A stretch of DNA of 15,487 nt, from contig JAWWBT010000052.1 of assembly GCA_033720815.1 (NCBI GenBank), forward strand, positions 1 to 15,487. Direction: 5' to 3'. Origin of the DNA: JAWWBS01 sp033720815 (GTDB taxonomy: Bacteria; Pseudomonadota; Gammaproteobacteria; Natronospirales; JAJUFS01). Positions 9,388 to 15,487 of this stretch are shown one piece after another (the first letter of the stretch is position 1; the number at the start of each line of letters is the position of its first letter). The notes below the pieces were generated by a model, which saw only the letters and a program-made list of their open reading frames with translations, had not been told where the DNA came from and searched no databases. The position numbers and the translations under genes were made by a program.

Positions 9388-9510
9388 TCAGCGGTCGTCA
9401 GGATCGCCGTCGAACTCGAGCACGGTAAGCACGATGCCGATCAGCATCAGCAGGAATACGCCGATGCCAATCACCAGCAGCATTCCGTCGGTAATCACCT
9501 GGCTTTCCAT
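9388..9510 (-). CDS. 40-aa single-pass membrane miniprotein
   Basis: An unrecognised very small protein beginning MESQVITDG. Residues 10-31 form one hydrophobic helix, followed by a sharply acidic tail EFDGDPDDR. The ATG overlaps the stop of the 67-aa gene (TAATG), and GGAGGT lies 5 nt before it. A strong ribosome site plus stop-start coupling is good evidence that it is translated despite its length. It is the last gene of the three-gene minus-strand cluster. It could be a small subunit or regulator of a membrane complex; no function can be assigned. Confidence 0.7.
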   Translation of the reverse strand: MESQVITDGMLLVIGIGVFLLMLIGIVLTVLEFDGDPDDR

Positions 9511-9713
9511 TACGCACCTCCCTTGCCGCTGTTGCGGCGAAGGTGTCCAAGCACCAGCACGAGCTTGAAGTAGCAGCCGAATCCGAGAATGGCTGGCACC
9601 CAGATTGCGGTGAACAGTCCGGCGTCTTTATCACCGCCGAACCACAGGTAACCGGAGACGACGAAGGAGATCGCCACCGCCAGCAGGATGAACAGGTCGG
9701 CTTTGCGAATCAT
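9510..9713 (-). CDS. 67-aa two-helix membrane protein
   Basis: An unrecognised small protein starting MIRKADLFILL. Two predicted transmembrane helices (about 6-25 and 31-56) are joined by a short polar turn GGDKDAG. The positive N-terminus (RK) and C-terminus (RRNSGKGG) suggest both ends are cytoplasmic. The start at 9713 is chosen because AGAGGAGT precedes it at good spacing; the frame stays open further upstream, but that part is Cys/Ser-rich shadow sequence lying over the 75-aa gene. It is 25 bp downstream of the 75-aa gene and overlaps the 40-aa gene by one base. Confidence 0.78.
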   Translation of the reverse strand: MIRKADLFILLAVAISFVVSGYLWFGGDKDAGLFTAIWVPAILGFGCYFKLVLVLGHLRRNSGKGGA

Positions 9714-9738
9714 CACAACTCCTCTTGACCCGCCCGGA

Positions 9739-9966
9739 TCATTCCTCGTCCCAGTAGCCGATCGCTGCAAGCAGGCAACCTGTAATACTGATTGACGCAA
9801 GGACGCGCAGACCCGAAATGCCGCCGAGTGCGAAGATGTCGCTGGCGAAAAGACCAAGCATCGCAGCCAGCAGCAGCAGGAAACCTGGCAGCAGCAGGGC
9901 GATGCCGATCCGCACAAGCCAGCGGCGCACCGGTGACGGGGGAGGTTGCGAGTCCATCGGGAACAT
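9739..9966 (-). CDS. 75-aa two-helix membrane protein
   Basis: An unrecognised small protein. A proline-rich N-terminus (DSQPPPSPVRR) precedes a hydrophobic helix of mostly Leu/Ala (about 17-42), a short loop, a second helix (about 50-70) and an acidic end YWDEE. It is the first gene of the small-membrane-protein cluster. The start is uncertain: ATG 9966 and ATG 9957 are both possible, neither has a clear Shine-Dalgarno, and a longer GTG frame reaches 10059 but would translate a hairpin sequence. A stem-loop ends 3 nt before the 9966 start. Confidence 0.68.
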   Translation of the reverse strand: MFPMDSQPPPSPVRRWLVRIGIALLLPGFLLLLAAMLGLFASDIFALGGISGLRVLASISITGCLLAAIGYWDEE

Positions 9967-9969
9967 CAG

Positions 9970-10003
9970 GCAGGGTTTTGGTGTGGGTTCGTCCCTACCC
10001 TGC
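9970..10003 (-). promoter_or_regulatory. Leader stem-loop at the start of the small-protein operon
   Basis: On the minus strand GCAGGGT (10003-9997) pairs perfectly with ACCCTGC (9976-9970); inside it GGG and CCC can pair again. It lies 3 nt before the candidate start at 9966 and would cover the ribosome-binding region. It could control translation, or it could be an intergenic repeat. Confidence 0.4.
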
Positions 10004-10096
10004 GCTGCGGGAATACCGGGATTCAATGCGGTGAATATCCCGCGACTGTCGCAGCGCACGCCAAGTCATTGATCTGCAATCGTGTTTGAAGAATTG

Positions 10097-10139
10097 CCTG
10101 TACAGGTTTTCTCTCGCATCGACTGCAGGGTGTACAGGT
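10097..10139. repeat. Paired TGTACAGGT direct repeats, possible operator
   Basis: TGTACAGGT occurs at 10099-10107 and 10131-10139, exactly 32 bp apart (about three helical turns). The first copy is part of a perfect palindrome CCTGTACAGG (10097-10106). They lie 130-170 bp upstream of the small-protein operon and just behind the kinase gene, a suitable place for a dimeric regulator. Confidence 0.4.
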
Positions 10140-10185
10140 ATCGGCGAGGCAGGGGATTTGCCGAAGAGTGCCTGGAGGCTGCTGC

Positions 10186-12672
10186 CTACTGCTTACGGGT
10201 TGTTGCCCATTGTGCAAAATCGTCGCGTTCGCGGAGTGATACGAGGTCCACATCGTGGATTGCACGGTGCTTCAGCAACGGAACCGGTTCGGTCATCATC
10301 AACTCTGCCATTGCGCTGTCGGATTCTCCGCAGAGTGCAAGAACGCGGGCTTTCTGGAAGTGCACGAAAGCGGCGCTGGCATGGCCTTCACCAAAATGTC
10401 TTGCAGTTATTGCCAGCGCCTCGTCAACCATTTCCAGGTACCGGTTTTCACAGCCGTTATGCCGCGCACCCGTTGCTGCAGCGGTCGCGAGCAGTTCGAC
10501 CAGCTGTGGCGACCCTGCGCCGTGGGTTTCACGGCCCCTCACAAGGAGCTTTTCAAGCAGCAGGTTGGATTCATGGGCATCTGTTGTCGTGGCTGCAATG
10601 TTCAACTCGGCGCGATCAACCAGCTCGTTATTGCCGCCCAGTGTTGCAAGCAGGCGTGCATGGATATCCCGATACCGTTCATTGGCCGCGCTGTCCCGGC
10701 CTTCTGCCCAGTCGATGCCGGCAATCGAACTGAGAAGCTGGATGCTCGGCAAGGAATTCCTGCCCCGCCTCGATTCGAACCAGGCCTGCATTTCGGTTGC
10801 GAGTGCCCTGGCTTTATCCAGCTCGCCTGAAATACTGTAGAGCTGTATCCGTCCGAAGATGCTGTCCAGGCTGGAACTTGATGTCAGTCGTTCGGCATCA
10901 GGATCGGCAAGTGAAAGCAGGCGGCGTGCCTCATCCAGCCTGCCCATATCCATTTCGACCATGGCGAGCAACAGAAGCGCCGTTTCGCGAATGGACTTGT
11001 CATTTTTCCCGCCTTCCGTTTCTTCGAGTACCTCGACCAACAGCGAACGTGCACGTTGCGTGTCATGAGAGAGTCGAGCCACATCGGCGAGGTCCACCTT
11101 GATTCTTGTCGGTATGGGCTCGCCGATCGCATTGAGGAACTGAACGGCCTCCTCGAGCACTTTTGCTGCATCCTCATGAAGGCCGAGCGCCTGGTAGGCA
11201 TCTGCCAGCGCCATGTTGATTCGCAGCCGTGCGTCCAGTGTCAGCTCGGTTTCTTCGAGAAGTGCTTCGCGGTTCCTGTCGAGAACAGTCCGTATCGGGA
11301 GGTTTCCACCGATCTCCCCGAATTCCTGTGGTACACGAAAGCTGTGCAGCAGGAACTCGATGGCTGCCGCGGACGAGCGCGCCTCGGCAATTGCCCTGTT
11401 CCGCTCGGCACGCGTCTCGGCAACCTGGAGGGTCATCAGCACCGAGAAGATGGCGAGAAGGGTGAGGCTGATACCGGCAAGGCTGACGCCTAGCGTATGC
11501 CGTGCGACAAACTTGCGACTGCGGTAGGCAAGAGAAGGAGGCGCTGCAAGAACCGGCACATCGTGCAGGTAGCGGTCTATGTCATCTGCGAGTGCCAGCG
11601 CCGAATCGTAACGGTATTGCCTGATGGGCGAGATTGCCTTGCCGACAATCCAGTCCAGTTCGCCGCGTAACGCCCGGGCGAGAAAGCGCCCTTCTTCAAA
11701 ACGACGATCACGGGCAGCCGCTTCGCTCGTATCGCGCGCGCGGCGTGAGAGCGTCTGTGGATGCTCGTTACGCAACGCCAGCAATATATCGGCCTCGCCG
11801 AGTTTCCGTTGCTCGAAGTTGTAGGGCAGTTGGCCACTGAGCAGTTCGTAAAGAATGGCGCCGAGCGAGTACACGTCGCTGCGCGTATCAATGTCGATAT
11901 TCCCGGAACTGCATTGCTCGGGGCTCATGTAGTCGGGTGTACCGACCATGCTGCCGAAACGTGTATGCAAGGCTGCGCTGGTCAGGGGCTGGGCTATTGC
12001 CTTGGCGACACCGAAATCGATGATTTTCGGGTGGGGTTCGCCATGCTCTTCGCTGACGAGAATGTTGGATGGCTTCAGGTCCCGATGGATTACGCCCTTC
12101 TGGTGTGCATGCTGAACGGCCTGGCAGACCTTGTGCATCAATTGCAGTCGTGCACGAATATCCAGCTTCTTTTCATTGCAGTAACGCAGCAGGGGAAGCC
12201 CGCTCACGTGCTCCATCACGAAGTACGGCAAGCCGCTTTCGGTTTCGCCACCATCCAGGATGCGGGCAATGCCGGGGTGCGACATCAATGCCAGCGCCTG
12301 GCGCTCGGCTTCGAAGCGCTGGATCACTTCCTTGCTTGCCATGCCCGGGCGGATGATCTTGATGGCAACCCGGCGATTGACCGGTTTGCGTTGCTCGGCG
12401 AGGTACACCACTCCCATGCCGCCCTCGCCGAGACGCTCCAGCAGGCGATAGGGCCCGATGGTTTCGGGTGGGTTGCTGGGGCGACCGTCGGTCTGCAGGA
12501 TGCTGCCGAACGATGTTGCTCGATCATGCGCTCCCAGCAGGCGGCGAAGCCGCTCTGCAATACTCGGCGATTCCTGCTGCAGTTCGTCCAGTTTCGCGGC
12601 GCGCACATCGGCGGGCTGGTCGACGAGGTCGTCGAACAGTTCACGGACCCGGGTGGCATTCCTGTCAGCCAT
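10186..12672 (-). CDS. Membrane Ser/Thr protein kinase (Hanks type) with TPR-like C-terminal domain
   Basis: An 828-aa PknB-type kinase. The N-terminal helical region (1-50, RVRELFDDLVDQ...) is typical of kinases paired with TIGR02999 sigma factors. The kinase domain (about 74-370) is complete: GEGGMG loop (82-87), VAIK Lys105, HRDLKPSN (H196-D198), DFG (219-221), SPEQ (250-253) and DTRSDVYSLG. One transmembrane helix (about 393-415) follows, then a long alpha-helical TPR-like region (about 420-820), predicted outside the cytoplasm. The start ATG 12672 overlaps the sigma gene's stop by 8 nt; a longer frame to 12735 lies wholly inside the sigma gene and is rejected. Translational coupling implies it phosphorylates or controls that sigma factor. 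The sensed signal is unknown. Confidence 0.93.
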   Translation of the reverse strand: MADRNATRVRELFDDLVDQPADVRAAKLDELQQESPSIAERLRRLLGAHDRATSFGSILQTDGRPSNPPETIGPYRLLERLGEGGMGVVYLAEQRKPVNRRVAIKIIRPGMASKEVIQRFEAERQALALMSHPGIARILDGGETESGLPYFVMEHVSGLPLLRYCNEKKLDIRARLQLMHKVCQAVQHAHQKGVIHRDLKPSNILVSEEHGEPHPKIIDFGVAKAIAQPLTSAALHTRFGSMVGTPDYMSPEQCSSGNIDIDTRSDVYSLGAILYELLSGQLPYNFEQRKLGEADILLALRNEHPQTLSRRARDTSEAAARDRRFEEGRFLARALRGELDWIVGKAISPIRQYRYDSALALADDIDRYLHDVPVLAAPPSLAYRSRKFVARHTLGVSLAGISLTLLAIFSVLMTLQVAETRAERNRAIAEARSSAAAIEFLLHSFRVPQEFGEIGGNLPIRTVLDRNREALLEETELTLDARLRINMALADAYQALGLHEDAAKVLEEAVQFLNAIGEPIPTRIKVDLADVARLSHDTQRARSLLVEVLEETEGGKNDKSIRETALLLLAMVEMDMGRLDEARRLLSLADPDAERLTSSSSLDSIFGRIQLYSISGELDKARALATEMQAWFESRRGRNSLPSIQLLSSIAGIDWAEGRDSAANERYRDIHARLLATLGGNNELVDRAELNIAATTTDAHESNLLLEKLLVRGRETHGAGSPQLVELLATAAATGARHNGCENRYLEMVDEALAITARHFGEGHASAAFVHFQKARVLALCGESDSAMAELMMTEPVPLLKHRAIHDVDLVSLRERDDFAQWATTRKQ

Positions 12673-13240
12673 CGCCCTCACGGTCTCCGGCAGACATGTA
12701 GTCGAATAGCCAGGCGCGACCATAGGCCCAGTCACGCTTCACGGTAGCGGGTGATATATCGAGTACGTCGGCTGTTTCCTCGATGCCGAGGCCCGTGAAG
12801 TAGCGCAGTTCGACGACTCGAGCGAGTCGCTCGTCGTGCTGTTCCAGCGCGGTCAGCGCTTCTTCCAGTTCCAGCAGGTCGATGTCCATGCGATCACCCT
12901 CGACCTCGAGGCCGTCGAGAGTGACATGGCGCAGGCCGCCGCCGCGTTTTTCCGCGCCGCGCCGACGGGAATGATCGATAAGGATACGGCGCATGGCCTC
13001 GGCGGCCGCGCCGAAGAAATGACGGCGATTCTGCCAGTCGCTGCCGCTTTCGAGCAGTCGCAGGTAAGCCTCGTTGACCAGGGCGGTAGGTTGCAGGGTA
13101 TGGCCGTGGCGCTCCCGGCGCATCTGCGATTGCGCCAGGCGTCGCAACTCGTGATACACGGTGTCCATCAGTTCGCCCTGCGCGGCGGGATTTCCGTCGG
13201 CGAGTTCCTGCAGGATCCGCGTCAAGGCTCCTTCACCCAC
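12665..13240 (-). CDS. ECF-type RNA polymerase sigma factor (TIGR02999 / Sigma70_ECF family)
   Basis: A 191-aa sigma factor with region 2 (about 8-95) and region 4 (about 120-185). Family hallmarks are LQPTALVNEAYLRL (49-62), RRHFFGAAAEAMRRILIDHSR, and the helix-turn-helix GIEETADVLDISPATVKRDW with AYGRAWL. Ordinary ECF factors carry an acidic DAED-like motif where this one has QPTA (50-53), so Thr52 occupies a normally acidic position that contacts the beta-prime subunit. The start is GTG at 13240 with AGGAG 7 nt upstream. The kinase gene overlaps its 3' end, and there is no anti-sigma gene nearby, so kinase control is likely. The target promoters are unknown. Confidence 0.92.
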   Translation of the reverse strand: MGEGALTRILQELADGNPAAQGELMDTVYHELRRLAQSQMRRERHGHTLQPTALVNEAYLRLLESGSDWQNRRHFFGAAAEAMRRILIDHSRRRGAEKRGGGLRHVTLDGLEVEGDRMDIDLLELEEALTALEQHDERLARVVELRYFTGLGIEETADVLDISPATVKRDWAYGRAWLFDYMSAGDREGDG

Positions 13241-13267
13241 GCGCTTTCTCCTGGTTGTGGTGACGTT

Positions 13268-13756
13268 TCAGTAGGTTAGCCTGGCCAGCCCTCCCACTTT
13301 CCCTTCCTTATTAAAGGTCACCACATAGAGATTGCCATACTCACTCTCACTGATTTTTGGAACTTCTGCCCCAAGCTGGGCGAGCAGTTCCGGCAGTGTG
13401 TTGCTGTGCGCGCTGACCACCACTGCACCGTTCCTGCCATCGAAGAGCCGCGAGCGCAGGGCTTCGCCGTCCATTGGCGAATAGGTTTGGATATCCAGTC
13501 CGGCCTGGCGGGCCAGCGGATCCAATGTTTCGCGGGTGCGGCAGTAATCCGTGCTGAGCAGTGACTTGACCGGCATGTTCTCTAGCAGTGCAGCCAGTCG
13601 TGCTGCGCGCTGCTGGCCTTCCCTGGTCAGGCAGGGATCATCACCTTGCTGCTTTTCGGCATGGCGGGTGATGACCAGTACCGGGCCGGTCTCGATTTCG
13701 GCAGCAACTATCGGCCACGGCAGCGTGGCAAGCAGAACCAGTATCAGTAGTCTCAT
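13268..13756 (-). CDS. Exported histidine-phosphatase superfamily protein
   Basis: A 162-aa protein with a signal peptide (1-19, ending IVAA) and a compact histidine-phosphatase (SixA/phosphoglycerate-mutase-like) domain. Visible catalytic elements are TRHAEK (R31, phospho-accepting H32), STDYCRTRET (R73) and VVVSAHSNT (H117). Export suggests periplasmic action on a small phosphorylated substrate rather than on the cytoplasmic kinase domain. The start at 13756 is preferred over upstream frames because GAGGGGG precedes it and a signal peptide begins at once. It is 16 bp after the flavoprotein gene and 27 bp before the sigma gene, so it is probably in the same transcript. Confidence 0.88.
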   Translation of the reverse strand: MRLLILVLLATLPWPIVAAEIETGPVLVITRHAEKQQGDDPCLTREGQQRAARLAALLENMPVKSLLSTDYCRTRETLDPLARQAGLDIQTYSPMDGEALRSRLFDGRNGAVVVSAHSNTLPELLAQLGAEVPKISESEYGNLYVVTFNKEGKVGGLARLTY

Positions 13757-13772
13757 TGAACACCCCCTCATG

Positions 13773-14960
13773 TCAGGCGTACTGGCCGGCACAGAAACCC
13801 GACGCCCAGGCCCACTGGAAGTTGTAGCCACCGAGCCAGCCTGTCACATCGACGACTTCGCCGATGAAGTACAACCCGGCCACCTTGCGCGCCTCCATTG
13901 TCTTCTGTGAAAGCGCGTTGGTATCGACGCCTCCCAGCGTGACTTCGGCAGTGCGATAGCCTTCAGTCCCGGAAGGCACTACCTGCCAGTCATTCAGACG
14001 CTCGCCGAGATGATGAAGTTCCGCATCGCGGATTTCCTGCAGCGGCTTCTGTGCTTCATCAGGCATCCATTGCTGCAGCAATTGCTCGGCAAGGCGGCGT
14101 GGAAATTCCGAAGCGAGCAATGGCAATAACTGCCGCTGTGGCTTGTCGCGCTTGGTGTCGAGCAGCCACCGGGTTGCGTCCCGACCGGGCAGTAAATTGA
14201 AATGCACGGTTTCACCTTCGCGCCAGTACGAGGAGGCCTGCAATACCGCGGGTCCGCTCAGTCCTCGGTGCGTGAAAAGGATGTTCTCGCGGAAATCCGG
14301 GCCGTTTGCCTGTGCGATCGAGTCTTTAGCCACGCCGGAAAGTGCGCCGGCCATGCTCTTCAGGGGCTCGTCCAGCGTGAATGGCACCAGTGCAGCGCAG
14401 GTGGGCAATACGGGAATATCAAATTGCCGTGCAATCCGGTAACCGAAATCCGAGGCGCCCATGGTTGGAAACGACAGGCCACCGGTCGCGATGACCAGGG
14501 ATTCACAGGCGAGCTCGCCAAGGCTGGTGTCGAGAACGAAACCGCCTTCCCGCTTCGCCACGCCATTCACGTCGGTTTTCGTGACGATTCGAGCGCCGGC
14601 CTTCTTGCACTCGTCGGCCAGCATCGCAACGATGTCCTTAGCGCTGTTGTCGCAGAACAGTTGGCCGAGTTTCTTCTCGTGGTACGGGATGTCGTGTCTT
14701 TCGACCAGCGCAATGAAGTCCTGCGGCGTATATCGCGCCAGGGCCGACTTGCAGAAATGCGGGTTACGCGAAATGAAATTCGCGGGTCCGGCGTTGATGT
14801 TGGTGAAATTGCAGCGCCCGCCGCCGGAAAGCAGGATTTTCTTGCCGATGCGATTGGCATGGTCCAGCAGCAGGACCGATCGGCCACGCTTGCCGGCCTC
14901 GATGGCGCACATCAGGCCTGCAGCGCCGGCACCGATGATGATGACGTCGTATTGGTTCAT
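13773..14960 (-). CDS. BaiN/YhiN (HI0933-like) family flavoprotein, NAD(P)/FAD-dependent oxidoreductase
   Basis: A 395-aa FAD protein. The N-terminal dinucleotide-binding motif IIIGAGAAGLMCA (7-19) is followed by the family signature LLSGGGRCNFTN (about 44-55), a second nucleotide motif around VIATGGLSFPTMG, and the C-terminal GEVVDVTGWLGGYNFQWAWASG segment that binds FAD. Length fits the family (about 390-410). Relatives are annotated as aminoacetone oxidases or BaiN-like reductases, but the physiological substrate is generally unknown. It overlaps epmC by 4 nt (ATGA), which indicates a shared transcript; a link to EF-P hydroxylation is not established. Confidence 0.93.
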   Translation of the reverse strand: MNQYDVIIIGAGAAGLMCAIEAGKRGRSVLLLDHANRIGKKILLSGGGRCNFTNINAGPANFISRNPHFCKSALARYTPQDFIALVERHDIPYHEKKLGQLFCDNSAKDIVAMLADECKKAGARIVTKTDVNGVAKREGGFVLDTSLGELACESLVIATGGLSFPTMGASDFGYRIARQFDIPVLPTCAALVPFTLDEPLKSMAGALSGVAKDSIAQANGPDFRENILFTHRGLSGPAVLQASSYWREGETVHFNLLPGRDATRWLLDTKRDKPQRQLLPLLASEFPRRLAEQLLQQWMPDEAQKPLQEIRDAELHHLGERLNDWQVVPSGTEGYRTAEVTLGGVDTNALSQKTMEARKVAGLYFIGEVVDVTGWLGGYNFQWAWASGFCAGQYA

Positions 14961-15466
14961 GCCACTTCCGACCGCCGCTGGTAATACTGGCGCAGGACGT
15001 CGATGAAGCGCTGCGCGCGCGGCGGGAACCCGACCTCGCGATAGTGACCAAGCACTGCCTCGACCTTTTGCTCGAAGCGGCTGCGATCAACCGGCACGCC
15101 GGAGAGGTTGTCGATGCTGACCTCGAACGGCTTGCCGCATGCGTCGGAAAAAGCCTTTTCAATCGCCTGTGGTTTCGCTTCGACGATTTCGAATTCCGCC
15201 TGCTCTTCTGCATTGCGACCGTCCGGTCGGTACCAGTAACCGTAGTCCACCAGCTTGCGCCGCTCGCGACCCGCGATGCACCAGTGCGCTATTTCATGCA
15301 GGCCACTGGCAAAGAAGCCGTGCGCAAAGATGATGCGGTGTCGTGGCTGATTGTCGTCGGCAGGCAGGTACAGCGGCTCGTCGTCGCCGCGTACGAGAAC
15401 GGTATTCTCGCTGTCGGCGAAGGTCGAATTGAACAAATGAATGAGGTCGTTGGCGTTGAACTGCAT
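14957..15466 (-). CDS. epmC: Elongation factor P hydroxylase
   Basis: A 169-aa EpmC/YfcM protein, which hydroxylates the beta-lysyl-lysine of EF-P, the last step of the EF-P modification begun by EpmB and EpmA. Seen here are HEIAHW (57-62) with putative metal ligands H57, E58 and H61, DYGYWYRPDGR (74-84) and FEIVEAKPQA (92-101), all family hallmarks; length is somewhat below the E. coli protein. epmA and epmB are not in the window. Start ATG at 15466 gives a family-like N-terminus MQFNANDLI. Only 21 bp of upstream sequence are visible, including TACAAT (complement of 15475-15480), a possible -10 box unusually close to the start. Confidence 0.92.
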   Translation of the reverse strand: MQFNANDLIHLFNSTFADSENTVLVRGDDEPLYLPADDNQPRHRIIFAHGFFASGLHEIAHWCIAGRERRKLVDYGYWYRPDGRNAEEQAEFEIVEAKPQAIEKAFSDACGKPFEVSIDNLSGVPVDRSRFEQKVEAVLGHYREVGFPPRAQRFIDVLRQYYQRRSEVA

Positions 15467-15487
15467 CGGTGAGGATTGTACAGCAGC

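Larger units (their letters stand above)
9967..10185. other. Intergenic region between kinase gene and small-protein operon
   Basis: A 219-bp gap with no gene and no clear terminator after the kinase stop. It holds the leader stem-loop and the TGTACAGGT direct repeats, listed separately. Absence of a strong terminator leaves readthrough from the kinase gene into the small-protein cluster possible. Confidence 0.5.

Noticed and set aside
9714..9917. N-terminal extension of the 67-aa gene to a 135-aa protein
   Set aside because: The extension is Cys/Ser-rich, overlaps the 75-aa gene, and the internal ATG has the ribosome-binding site.
10097..10139. LexA or lux-box site
   Set aside because: A LexA box needs CTGT-N8-ACAG and a lux box a longer spaced palindrome; here CTGT and ACAG abut or overlap.
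11761..12747. 328-aa plus-strand frame
   Set aside because: Lies opposite the kinase domain, whose GEGGMG, HRDLKPSN and DFG motifs are unambiguous.

Overview
The window is about 15.5 kb of high-G+C chromosomal DNA from a proteobacterium, most likely a gammaproteobacterium. The evidence is an EpmC/YfcM-type EF-P hydroxylase, a DcaP-like porin next to acs, a BaiN/YhiN-type flavoprotein and a tRNA-Arg(CCG) very close to the enterobacterial one. I cannot name the genus. There are no transposases, phage genes or CRISPR arrays. Coding density is high and the genes are intact, except acs, which is cut by the left edge.

Left part (1-5485): acs (acetyl-CoA synthetase, minus strand, 3' end missing) is divergent from a DcaP-like outer-membrane porin. 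After the porin's terminator comes a translationally coupled pair, a cNMP/CBS/DUF294 nucleotidyltransferase-like protein and a DEDDh 3'-5' exonuclease. Such genes commonly neighbour acetate uptake and activation genes in gammaproteobacteria, so this looks like an acetate or short-chain carbon module.

Middle (5486-9309): a 360-bp non-coding stretch holds a REP/dRS3-like palindrome, several hairpins and a 29-bp duplicate of the 5' flank and 5' end of the following tRNA. The intact tRNA-Arg(CCG) and a two-way terminator follow. Next are mgtE (Mg2+ channel/transporter, minus) and, divergently, a lipoprotein with a complete seven-repeat FG-GAP beta-propeller.

Right part (9310-15487, all minus strand): in transcription order, epmC, a BaiN/YhiN flavoprotein, an exported histidine phosphatase, an ECF sigma factor of the TIGR02999/Sigma70_ECF type, and a membrane Ser/Thr kinase with a TPR-type C-terminal domain. 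Gaps are tiny or negative, so this may be one transcript. After 219 bp carrying two TGTACAGGT direct repeats come three very small membrane-protein genes (75, 67 and 40 aa) in a tight cluster.

The most interesting system is the sigma factor/kinase pair. Where ordinary ECF factors have an acidic region 2.2 motif, this one has a Thr-containing LQPTALV segment, as expected if phosphorylation by the adjacent kinase turns it on. The miniature membrane-protein operon just downstream is unrecognised and is a plausible, untested output of that switch.
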